Assembly (NCBI RefSeq): GCF_000715075.1
Contig: NC_134087.1
Span: 104,757,161 to 104,821,160, forward strand
Direction: 5' to 3'
DNA length: 64,000 bases
From: Nicotiana tabacum
Lineage: Eukaryota; Streptophyta; Magnoliopsida; Solanales; Solanaceae
The notes beneath the pieces are model-generated. The model did not search any database. It was not told the origin of the DNA and was given only the letters and a program-made list of their open reading frames with translations. Of the stretch, positions 54,795 through 64,000 are shown piece after piece (the stretch's first letter is position 1; each line of letters begins with the position of its first letter). The translations under genes and the position numbers were made by a program.

Positions 54795-57561
54795 TGTCAT
54801 ACCTCTGTTTTACACCCCGAGAAGGGTATAGAAGGGAGTTTTTTCAATTAAAGTGACAATAATCGAAACAAGATTATTTATTTAAATTCAGAGTCGCTAC
54901 TTAGGATAATTCAGGAGAAGGTGTTAGGCATTTTCGGGTTCCGTAATTTTAGCACGGTCGCTTTGATCATACCTGGCTTAATCAAATTGTCTAATTACTC
55001 ATTTTAGAACCTATGTGCATTTTCATTTTACTGCAATTAACCTGAAACGACTCACGCGTATGTGCACTCATTTCATTCGGCGCATCAAGAATTATGTCAC
55101 GCGTACGTGTACACAATTAATCGCTCTTTGTTATTATTAAAAAAGTTTGGCCGAAGTTGTGCGAACGCATACTCCGGTTTTGTTTTTAGAAATTGTTATC
55201 ATGTCACGCGAACGTGTCCACAATCACAATGATATATTAAGCGGGCCTAGAGCAACTACGAGCATTTGTTATCTAAGTCATAAGATTAATACGAGGGCCA
55301 TGAATGATTAAATTATGGATAGCACACCTCGAACTATATGAACTAAATTAAATTAGTGGTCTATTAATAACAATTTTATTATTAAGAAATTTTGATCGAA
55401 GTTGCGTGAACGCATACTCCGAATTGGTTTTTAGAATCGTAATTATGTCACGCGAACGTGTACACAATCACAATAATATTTTAAACGCACCTAGTGCATT
55501 GCTACGATGTTTATGATGTCGTTCGTTTTTCCTACGGGTTAAGATCCAACATGAAGGTCTAAAAAATTATGGAAAGAAAGAGAAAAAAGGATCATTGGAA
55601 TAAATGAGCACGACCTACTTAACAGATGAACGTGGTCCATTTTTTTGCTTAAAATATTGTGGTTTTCCCTTTACATATTACCATATGAACAAATTATAGC
55701 AACGGAGAATTTGCAGAAAATTAATTAACACAAACTAAGTTAACGTAATTAGAGCAATTTAAGAGACAATAAGATTTGGTAGATTAAGGTAGTGTCCTAC
55801 CAAATACAAACTTAACATCTCTTAAACTATGCCCAAAGGAATGTTCAAACACATTGCCAACAATAAATATACAATGTTTTCACTTTAGACATGTTCAAGA
55901 ATACTCAGTGAACAAGAATGGACCAAAATTTCTCCCAAACAATATCTAAATCATTACTACATCAGCATAATAATAATTCATACATTTACAAGGGGCTTTG
56001 CTGACAAGATGCTAAAATATTACATAATGATGGAGCAACAAAGAAACCTATTGCGTAAAACTACACATGCTGAAACCAAATGTTCAGCTTAGGACCAGTT
56101 AAACATGTGCCTTAAAATAATCAATTTAGCCATCCCATAAACTTTGTAAAATCAAACACTTTTCCAAATAATGAACTACAGTTATTGTTTAGAAAAGAAC
56201 CAGCAACAAAATATTATTTTTTTTCAAAAAATAAATAAATAAATATAAAATATATAAAATGAAAGACAATATGCTTAAACTTCATAGAATGTTTAAAAAT
56301 TTAGTCTTCAAGTCATAATACACTCTTAACTATACTTCATACATGATAAAATATGCACCAACACCAACAGTAGCAAAAGTAAAATGAAATAAAACCGAGC
56401 CAATCAACGAACTTGTATTAGCTTTGCTTGAATACAAACTACGAGTGAAGTTCGATGACAAAATCGAAATGAGCAGCAACATGATTCGAAAAAGAAAGCA
56501 AGAACAGAAACCCAAGCAACGCCTCAATCTCAGCTTCAAAACTTCAAACAATCTCCATGCTTAAGAAAACAAATTCAAAATCGAGGTCCAATAACAAAAT
56601 CCATTTTTTGGATTTGAGCAGAATAGATCCAAAATAAACAACCTTTATTTGTTTTTTTTTCTTTCTTTTTCTGTATCCCTAAAAAATCAGAAGAAGAAAA
56701 AAGGATTCGAAAATCAAAGCTAAAACTCTATATTTTCTTTTTCTCTCCAAAAAATTTCTCGAATCTCTCTCTAAAAAGAACCCTTTTCTCTGAAAATATC
56801 AACTCTCTTATATAGGCCTTCAAGTATTCTCGAACCTTCTTCCCTCTCCTCCAAGAAATTTTCAAATAAAAATCTTTCCGCGAATATGATTATAACTCCT
56901 CTTTTGATATAAAAATGGACAAATGGGGGGCGTATATCAAATAGAATCCAATCCAACGCTCCCCATTTTTCCTCATTTCCATCTGAAGGATTAAATATCT
57001 GAAAATAAATCGAAGAGAGGGCATGTGAGGGAGGGGAAATTTGTCAGAAAAGGTTAGAATCTTGGTGACTTAGTGAAGATGGGGCCCGTGTGAGTGAACT
57101 TGCCTGAGTTTCAGGCGAGTTGGGGTTGAATCGGGTGGGGGAGACGATTAATAGTGCTCTTACACCGTTTCTAGGTCTGTTGTGATTTAGGGTTTATTTG
57201 GGAAAAACTTTATAAAGAGGTTTATATATGAAGGGTTGTGGGGCGGGTCGAAAGGCGGGTCGGGCATAGGTTTTGGCTTGGGTGAGGGCTGGGTAAGGGA
57301 AGACCTGGACGGGTCTTCTTTGTAAAATTTGGGCTTTGGCCCAATTACCATACACCCCCTTTCTCTCTTTTCCTATTTTTTTGTCTTCTATTTTCCTTTT
57401 TTTTCTTTTTTAATCAAAGACCTACTTAAAACCCTAAATTAAACTAAATGCAGATAATTTACAAAAAATTCGACGAAAAATCTGTAAAATTGCAAATAAC
57501 GGGAAAAATTTATTTTCTTTTATGGGAGTAATTCATAGAGGGAAAAAATCACATACTCGCA
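54795..57561 (-). repeat. Element D 3' LTR
   Basis: It is 2,767 bp long. On the minus strand it starts TGCGAGTATGTGATTTTTTCCC (compare TGTAGACATGTGATTTTT of B) and ends AGAGGTATGACA. The TATA element GCCTATATAAGAG on the minus strand is at about 56,805-56,817. The TAGCGACTC PBS-like sequence is at about 54,890-54,900 (inverted). Repeats of CACGCGTACGTG/CACGCGAACGTG and GCGTGAACGCATACTCCG lie at about 55,040-55,470. No gene is seen. Confidence 0.85.
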
Positions 57562-57576
57562 GCTGCCCCACTTTGC
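57562..57576 (-). other. Polypurine tract of element D
   Basis: On the minus strand GCAAAGTGGGGCAGC directly precedes the LTR start. It is the same type as in F and B. Confidence 0.8.
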
Positions 57577-57689
57577 TCAGAAACACGAAGAGTTTTCGTG
57601 CAAAGATAAAGTGAGTGGGTACGAGCAATTTTTGCCCGTTTGAATACTCCGTGGGAAGCATTTTTGAAAGATTTGACCGTACCTTGCTT

Positions 57690-57743
57690 CCGAGGTTACC
57701 TACATATCCTTGGCTATAAAGGAATCAAGTCAGTGTAGTTCAG
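57690..57743 (-). other. Pre-PPT stem motif of element D, compensated pair
   Basis: On the minus strand GAACTACACTGACTTGATTCC..GGATATGTAGGTAACC. The arms are CTACA and TGTAG (57,734-57,738 and 57,700-57,704 on the plus strand), a perfect 5-bp stem in which the last pair is A-T instead of G-C. Confidence 0.6.
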
Positions 57744-57984
57744 AAAGTTTTGGTAGCTGGGACTACCGGGAAGCTGTGATTTCACTGCTGCTGTTGCTGC
57801 TATTACTCGCTGAACTCCTTATTACACCGAGACAAAATAAAAAGAAGCTAGGCTAAACCATGATCTATGAATTACAAGAATCCTATCTACCATCTTCAAA
57901 CTTAGTATTGCTGCTTCTACAGTTCTGTTCTCGAGGCGAATTTCTATTGTTGCTAACGCGAATTGAATTCTGAAATGGGTTCCC

Positions 57985-59005
57985 TTTTTTTTCAGGTGGG
58001 TGCCTGATTGTCGAGACTTAGACTACATTCTCTTGTTCTCTAGGTGGGCGCCTGATTGCCAAAACTTGAAATGTATTCCCTTGTTCTCTAGGTGGGCGCC
58101 TGATTGCCAAAAATTGAACTGTATTCCCTAGTTCTCCATGTTGGTGCCTGATTGCCAAAACTTGAACTGTATTCCCTTGTTTTCTAGGTGGGCGCCTGAT
58201 TGCCAAGACTTGGATTGTTTCCCGTGTTCTCCAGGTGGGTGCCTGATTGCCAAAACTTGAACTGTATTCCCTTGTTATCCAGGTGTGCACCTGATTGCCA
58301 AAACATGAGCTGTAATCCCTTGTTCTCCAGGTGGGCGCCTGATTACCACAACTTGAACTATATTCCCTTATTCTCTAGGTAGGCACCTGATTGCCAAAAC
58401 TTTAACCGTATTCCCTTGTTCTCCAAGTGGGCACCTGATTGCCAAAACTTTAACTGTATTCCCTTGTTCTTCAGGTGGGTGCCTGATTACCAAAGCTTGA
58501 ATTGTATTCCCTTGTTCTCCAGGTGGGCGCCTGATTGCAGACACTCGAACCATCTTCTCTTGCTACTTGAAATTGTTTTCCCTTGAAACTTGAACCATTT
58601 TCCCTTGTTTTCCAGGTGGGCGCCTGATTGCTGAACTCGTATTATTTTCCTTTGAAACTTGAGCTGTTCTCCCTTGTTCTCCAGGTGGGCGCCTGATTGC
58701 TGAGCTTGACCCGCTTTGCTTTGTACTTGTGTCATCTTCCCTGGTTCTCCAGGTGGGTGCCTAATTGCTGAACTTGAACTGCTTTCTCTTGAGACTGCTT
58801 TTCCTTTGAACTGTCTTCCGTTGTTCTCCAGGTGGGTGCCTGATTGCTGAACCTGAATTGTCCTCTTCTTGAAACTACTTTTCTTTTGAATTGTCTTCCT
58901 TTGTTATCCAGGTGGGTGCTTGATTGCTTGAACCTGAATTGCTTTTTATTCTTGAAACTTGTGTTGTCTTCCCTTGTTCTCCAGGTGAGCGCCTGATTAC
59001 AACAA
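57985..59005 (-). repeat. Tandem array of CACCTGGAGAACAAGGGAA units, about 18 copies
   Basis: On the plus strand the core is TTCTCCAGGTGGGCGCCTGATTGC. Twelve units with a period of about 48 bp (57,994-58,522) pass into six units of about 70-80 bp (58,614-58,981). The core contains GGCGCC and an imperfect dyad. It is the same family as the five-unit array in B, so the array has expanded independently and in two unit lengths. Confidence 0.87.
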
Positions 59006-59996
59006 AACAGACAAAACAAAAGAAACTTTTCTGCCCTAGTTTGATATTGGGAAAATCTATGAGTGTTAACCGATTCTTTTTATCAAAATAAATTCCTTTA
59101 TCCTAAAAATTTTAGACCCAGCCTCATCTCAAAAGTAAAAACATAAATGCTAAATTATACTTTCCAAAAGTAGACCTCTCGTTAGACCTTTGTCATTTGT
59201 GAGGGTCTCAAAACTTACTAAATGTTGTTATCCAGGAGGGTACTGGAACTTACTGCCGAGCCTGTCTAGCACCTACTTTCCTCCTGGAGGGTTTCTTCGA
59301 AACCAACAAAATTTCCTGCCCCTGTTTCAATCAAAGAAAAATCTTGTCAGTTTGAAAAGGTGGTGGTTAATTTGTGGCATTCTTGCTGAGAGTGGCCTTT
59401 TCACTGCCATGCTTTGTTCTGCTTATCTGCATCTGACTGGAAAAGAGTTATTTCACCTTCTTATTGAAACTTAAACACGAAACCCTGAACGACCTAAGTG
59501 CCCTATAATCAGCCTGCTGTTTTAACATGTTTGTCTCTCCCATCTGAAACTCTGTATTTCTCCCCACAATTCGCGAAACCACTTGATCGCTTGAACCCCA
59601 GCTAACACCTTATTTCCATTTTGTATCTTGCTATTTCTGGCATGCTGTGCCCGCACTTTGCTTTTGTGCAATTTGGAAGTTGGTAATAAGCTTTGCAATC
59701 CTTTCTTTTTTGCTTAACGGGGCTAACATTGAAAAAGCCTTAGAGGAGTAGACCCAAAAGGAAATGAAATACAATGACTTCGAGAGTTATGAATAGGAAA
59801 GAAAAATCAAAACAGAAGGGCTGTTTGAGGAAGTGAAGGAAAAGGGACTTATTTGAGTGAGGCTACTAGCATCAATGATCATGACATGCACTTTGGATTA
59901 ATCAGCCTAGTCCATTCATCAATCCTCTTTCAGTCTTTACACTTAATGCTTGGGGATCCCATAATGTGATTCCTTTGCAAAGTCTACACCCTTATC
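59006..59996 (-). other. Element D 3' UTR, no gene
   Basis: It contains a 9-bp inverted repeat TCCAGGAGG (59,231-59,239) and CCTCCTGGA (59,280-59,288). Near 59,870-59,900 a segment matches 43,840-43,870 of B, inverted (GTGCATGTCATG). The frame at 59,190-59,474 is not conserved in B. Confidence 0.5.
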
Positions 59997-60275
59997 CGGC
60001 TTGCAGTTCCCTGAAGGGGTTTTCACTAGCAAACCTCTCTCATTTATTCATCTCTCAACTCTACGTCGCCTTACGGTTCCCCTGAGGGTTTTCACCAATA
60101 AGACTGTCTCATTTTTTTTAATTTCTCTCAGCTTTCCGTCGCCTTACGGTGCCCGTGAGGATTTTCACCAATAAGACTCTCTTATTTTTTCATTTTTCCT
60201 GCTTTCCGTTGCCTTATGGTGCCCATGAGGGTTTTCACCAATAAGACTCTCTCATTTTTTTATTTTTCCTGCTTA
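59997..60275 (-). repeat. ~71-bp tandem repeat, four copies
   Basis: On the plus strand the core is GGTTTTCACCAATAAGACTC, then TCTCATTTTT and CCGTCGCCTTACGGTGCCC. TTACGGTTCCC-type starts are near 60,071, 60,143 and 60,213, preceded by a divergent first unit. Confidence 0.75.
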
Positions 60276-60542
60276 GACCAGAGTGTTGCCCCTGATATGA
60301 ATCACACCTCTACTTTCTCGACTTGGCATCTCTCAAAGACTGATCGGAAGGTCTTTCTTTGGACCGTAATGTGGGCTTTTGGATAGGGTTAGAAAGAAAG
60401 GATATCACAAAAGCTCAAAATAGCTTGAATGGGTTCAAAATTATAACTTTTGGAATCAGATCTCTTACAACAACCACAACTTTCTGCCCCAGTTTCTTTG
60501 TTTGGGGACTTTTGAATTTTTATTTTGATTGGACCGAATCGT

Positions 60543-60770
60543 GAGGCTGCCTACGAATCCTTAAAAGGTATCAGGTCGAACGTAGTTCATGACATAGGAA
60601 TTGCTTTGTTTTTGTACTTTTCCCTTTTTCTCCTTCTTTTTTTTTTCTTTTTTTTTCTCTTTTTCTCTTTTTCTTTCTTTTTCTTTTTTTCTTTTCTTTT
60701 TCATTCTTTTCTTTCTCTTTTCTCTTCTCTTTTTCTCTTTTTCTTCTTTACTTACCTTTTGCATTCGTGT
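60543..60770 (-). other. Purine tract plus CTACG stem, post-integrase copy of element D
   Basis: On the minus strand a GA-rich tract (60,770-60,620) begins about 167 nt after the integrase stop, followed by GAACTACGTTCGACCTGAT..GGATTCGTAGGCAGCC with arms CTACG (60,585-60,581) and CGTAG (60,555-60,551), a perfect stem. Spacing and sequence parallel element B at 43,140-43,335. Confidence 0.72.
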
Positions 60771-60936
60771 TTCTGAATTTTGCTACTGATTCCAAAAGAG
60801 GGGTATGAAAGGAAATAAATAAGGCTCAAAGGGGTATCAAAGGGTAAAATGTTTAGATAGCAGAATAAAATGCCTTCGTCGTTCCAATCTTCAAAATATA
60901 CCAAGTACAAACAACAATTTAGACAAACCAAAGAAA

Positions 60937-62330
60937 TCATACATAATATCTTTTGACTACATCAGAATTGATAGTCATATCTACACATTTGCCTTTTATA
61001 TCTGTTAAATATAAAGCACCATTGGACAACACTCTTGTTACGATGAACGGCCCCTACCAACTAGGGACGAACTTGCCTTTCGCTTCAGCCTGATGAGGAA
61101 GGATGTGTTTCAATACTTGCTAACCCACTTCGAATTTCCACAGACGCACCTTCTTGTTGTATGCTCTTGCCATTCTCTTTTGATACAACTAGCCATGACA
61201 CACTACTGCCAATCATTTCTCATCAATCAGACTCAATTGCTCCAGATGGTTTTTGACCCACTCATCATCATCAATTTCGGCTTCAGCAACAATCCGAAGG
61301 GATGGAATTTCAACTTCCACGGGTATCACTGCTTCAGTGCCATATACCAACAAATAAGGAGTTGCACCTACTGAAGTGCAAACAGTAGTGCGATAACCCA
61401 ACAAAGCAAAGGGCAACTTCTTATGCCATTGCCTGGAACCTTGCACCATTTTCCGAAGTATCTTCTTTATGTTCTTGTTGGCTGCCTCGACTGCTCCATT
61501 CACCTTGGGGTGGTATGGGGTGGAATTTCAATGCGTAATCTTAAACTATTGACACACTTCTTTCATCAGATAACTGTTAAGATTAGAACCATTATCTGTG
61601 ATGATCACCTTTGGGATACCGACAAATTATATTTGAATAAACAAAATCGACCACTGCCTTCTTGGTCACAGATTTGAAAGTTTTAGCTTCAACCCACTTA
61701 GTGAAGTAGTCAATGGCTACTAGAATGAACCTGTGCCCATTGAATGCTGCTAGCTCAATTGGTCCGATGACATCCATACCCCAAGCAACAAAGGGCCATT
61801 GTGTAGACATTGTATGCAATTCAGATGGCGGAGAATGAATCAAAGATCCGTGTACTTGGCATTGATGACACTTGCGCATAAAACTGATGCAATCTCACTC
61901 AATGGTGAGCCAATAATAACCCGCTCGAAGAATTTTCCTTGCCAGAACATACCTACTCATATGCGGCCCGCAAACTCCGAAATGCATGTCGGTCATGATA
62001 GTTGTGGCTTGTCTAGCATCTATGCATCTCAACAATTCAAGATCTGGAGTTCTTTTGTACAAAACTCCTCCACTGAAGAAAAATCCACTTGCCAAACGCC
62101 GAATTGTTCTCTTTTGATCACCTGTGGCTTGTACCGGATATACCCCCATCCTGATATACTCCCTGATGTCATGGAACCATGGTTCACCATCAAGTTCTTC
62201 CTCAACCACATTACAGTAGGCATGCTGATCACAAACTTAAATATGCAGAGGGTTAACATAAGCTTTGTTCGGATAGTGAAACATTGATGCCAAGGTACCC
62301 AAAGCATCGACAACCTCATTATGGATCAAA
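60937..62330 (-). pseudogene. Element D integrase with intact D, D, E residues but broken frame
   Basis: This minus-strand integrase keeps its key residues although stops break the frame. The zinc-binding region has MHFGVCGPH (about 61,985) and RKCHQCQVHG (about 61,870). The core has GMDVIGPIE (first Asp, about 61,770), ITDNGSNL (second Asp, about 61,590) and NGAVEAANKN (Glu, about 61,490). A GYRTTVCTSVGATPYLLVYG block and the end GPFIVTRVLSNGALYLTD, then VKRYYV with stop at 60,937, complete it. Stops near 61,055 (Trp to TAG) and 61,545 and frame changes divide it. Upstream, EPWFHDIREYIRMGVYP is the usual lead-in. Confidence 0.87.
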
Positions 62331-63099
62331 ACCGTTAACAATGATCATATAGACATTGTCGATACAATATAAGCTTTAAATCCCGAGTCTCCTAGTCTCG
62401 TTGAATCTGGTGCAATAAAAGATCCGAGTCTCCCAAGACCAAGACTTCCTGAACTCCCATATCTATAGCTAGCCTTAAACCCAAAATGCATGCCTCGCAC
62501 TCAGCCATGTTGTTGGTACAATAGAAACAAAGTTGAGCCGTAACAGGGTAGTGATGCCCTGTTTCAGAAATAAGCACGACCCCTATTCCGACACCTTTCA
62601 TGTTAGCGGCTCCATCAAAGAAATGTTTCCAACTTGGTTTTTCAACCTAATCCACCTCTCAATATGCATCACCTCTTCACCAGGAAAATAAGTTCTCAAT
62701 GGTTCATACTCTTTATCGACCAGGTTCTCAGCCAAATGATCGGCCAATGGTTGGGCTTTTATCGCGGTCCGAGTCACATAGATAATGTCAAATTCTGTGA
62801 GTAAAATCTGTCACTTTGCAAGTCTTCCTGTGGGCATAGGCTTCTAAAAGATATACTTTAGAGGATCCAGGCGAGAGATGAGGTAAGTAGTGTATGACGA
62901 CAGATAATGCTTCAACTTTTGTGCCACCCAAGTCAGGGAGCAACATGTCCTTTCAAGAGGAGTGTACTTAACCTCATAGGATGTGAACTTCTTGCTGAGA
63001 GAATAGATGGCTTGCTCCTTCATGCCAGTAATGTCATGTTGACCCAACACATAACCAAACGATTATCCAAGACCGTCAGATAAAGAATTAAAGGCCTCC
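62331..63099 (-). pseudogene. Element D RNase H region
   Basis: There are two minus-strand parts. At 63,050-62,844 the RT-connection reads YVLGQHDITGMKEQAIYSLS, SYEVKYTPLERTCC and AQKLKHYLSSY. At 62,610-62,392 RNase H reads MKGVGIGVVLIS, NNMAECEACILGLRLA (catalytic Glu; usual NMAEYEA has Cys here) and LVLGDSDLLLHQIQ (catalytic Asp). Stops and frame changes lie between. Confidence 0.82.
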
Positions 63100-63629
63100 T
63101 TAGTTCCGGCAGGACAACAAAGTTGGGTTTGACAAGTATCCCTTGATTTTATCGAATGCCTCTTGGCAATCATTAGTCCACTTGACCGCAACATCCTTCT
63201 TCAACAACATGAAGATGGGTTCACAAGTTGTCATGAGTTGATCAATAAACCTGCTGATGTAATTTAAACGCTCGAGCAAACTCATCACCTTAGTCTTGTT
63301 CCTTGGAGGTGGTAATTCTTGGATAGCTTTGATCTTTGACGGGTCCAACTCAATGCCTCGACGACTGACTATGAATCCCAATAGTTTTCTAGATGGAATA
63401 CCGAATGCACACTTGGAAGGGTTAAGCTTAAGATTGTACCTGCAGAGACTTTGGAAAAACTTCCTCAAATATGCGACATGGTCAGCCTGTTGCTTTGACT
63501 TTACGATCACATCATCCACATAAACCTCAATCTCCTTGTGTATCATGTCATGGAACACAGTAGTCATTGCCCTCATATAAGTTGCCCCAACGTTCTTCAA
63601 ACCAAATGGCATTACCCGATAGTAATAAG
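63100..63629 (-). pseudogene. Element D reverse transcriptase, 5'-truncated by element I
   Basis: The minus-strand frame starts at the insertion point with YYYRVMPFGLKN and continues with GATYMRAMTTVFHDM, VYVDDVIVKSKQ (the YVDD catalytic box, about 63,520), LKLNPSKCAFGIPSRKLLGF, RRGIELDPSKIKAI and CEPIFMLLKKDVAVKW. The finger and first palm motifs, including the first catalytic Asp, are beyond element I. In the visible part the frame is open for about 190 codons, making this the best-preserved pol piece in the window. Confidence 0.88.
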
Positions 63630-64000
63630 TGTCACACCTCCTTTTTACACACCCGAAGGTAGTATAAGGGAGTTTTTCCAATTTAAGTGTCATTATTCGA
63701 AATGAGATTAATTATTCATTTTTATTCAGAGTCGCCAATTGGGATGGTTTGTTTTCTGGTGTCCCAAGTCACCGGTTTAGTTTAAATCCCAAATCAAGGA
63801 AAATTCGACTTTCCTTTTTGAAGTCTACGAACCAGAAATTCTGAATAAGGAATTCTATTAACCCGAGGGAAGGTATTAGGCACCCCCGAATTCCGTGGTT
63901 CTAGCACAGTCTGTTAAACTATTATAATTGGCCTATCATCTGATTTTAATATGTGTTTTAACCTATGGTATTTTATCTTTAAAAAAACTGCTTTTATTTT
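63630..64000 (-). mobile_element. Element I: LTR end of another Tat/Ogre-like element inserted in D
   Basis: On the plus strand TGTCACACCTCCTTTTTACACACCCGAAGG is the inverse of the AAAAAGGAGGTGTGACA end shared with B. It includes CAGAGTCGCCA (63,727-63,737, inverse of TGGCGACTCTG) and GTCCCAAGTCACCGGTTTA. The candidate target duplication is ATAAG (63,625-63,629); its partner is outside the window. Confidence 0.85.

Larger units (their letters stand above)
54795..64000 (-). mobile_element. Element D: Tat/Ogre-like LTR retrotransposon with pol, partial
   Basis: The element is on the minus strand, inserted in the 3' LTR of A. In the window it shows its 3' LTR (54,795-57,561), PPT, a large repeat array, post-integrase module, integrase, RNase H and part of RT. 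Element I cuts RT at 63,630. Protease, gag and the 5' LTR lie beyond the window. It is the only element here with all of RT, RNase H and integrase of the B/F type; frames are broken by stops and shifts. Confidence 0.9.

Noticed and set aside
58018..58735. Repetitive protein frames (PGEQGN/WAPDCQN types) in the D array
   Set aside because: They arise because the tandem unit of 48 bp is divisible by three; frames exist on both strands and break where the period changes.
60525..60776. Phe/Ser-rich and Lys/Glu-rich frames on both strands
   Set aside because: Low-complexity translation of the pyrimidine/purine tract; no gene.
62844..63693. Possible endogenous pararetrovirus RT
   Set aside because: RT is followed by RNase H and a DDE integrase and is flanked by LTR, PPT and Ty3-type structure; no movement or coat protein motifs are present.

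Overview
This window is plant nuclear DNA made almost entirely of nested transposable elements. I find no intact host gene, tRNA, rRNA or CRISPR array. The kinds of element (Tat/Ogre-like Ty3-gypsy LTR retrotransposons with large LTRs, an antisense accessory gene, and an En/Spm CACTA transposon) point to a large repeat-rich plant genome. From remembered similarity of these families I favour Solanaceae, Nicotiana-like, but this is inference.

Layout, outermost first. Element A (plus strand, Ty3-gypsy) starts left of the window. It runs 1-~7,683 (LTR end, PBS, gag remnant, protease, RT, RNase H, integrase, 3' UTR repeats, C-terminal half of an antisense accessory gene) and resumes at 52,540-54,794 (N-terminal half of that gene, then its 3' LTR). 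Element C (minus strand, 7,807-52,539, about 750-bp LTRs) splits A inside the accessory gene. C keeps gag, a ruined protease and its own multi-exon accessory gene (12,397-25,270), but no RT, RNase H or integrase. Three later insertions sit inside C. G is a solo LTR (9,006-10,927, TSD GCCGG). F is a LARD-type non-autonomous element with 4.8-kb LTRs around only 1.3 kb (14,195-25,055, TSD CTGAT/CTAAT). B is a gag-only element (26,511-48,566, TSD GTCAT). The 5' LTR of B carries a CACTA transposon H (28,707-37,674, TSD AAT), and the other LTR of B preserves the unoccupied site. Element D (minus strand, from 54,795) is inserted in the 3' LTR of A and carries a decayed but recognisable RT-RNase H-integrase. 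D is itself cut inside RT by element I (from 63,630).

Working together: D-like elements would supply the full enzyme set, B supplies only Gag, and F supplies no enzyme. F, B and D nevertheless share cis-signals. All three have a near-identical polypurine tract; F and B share a PBS and a leader hairpin; B and D share a purine-tract plus stem module. This looks like a three-level parasitic hierarchy. The CACTA element is chimeric: a truncated tnp2-type transposase, a LINE-type RNase H fragment, a Ptta/En-Spm second gene, and an antisense piece of a host pectin methylesterase gene.

The most interesting signals not explained by ordinary annotation are: (1) a repeated non-coding module, a purine tract followed by a CTACG...CGTAG stem with a compensated variant; (2) a leader hairpin shared by F and B, a candidate packaging signal; (3) a PBS-like sequence about 90-110 bp before the end of most LTRs; (4) the captured pectin methylesterase fragment. 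All coding regions are disrupted by stops and frameshifts, and many of the stops look like C-to-T or G-to-A decay. All alignments were done by eye.
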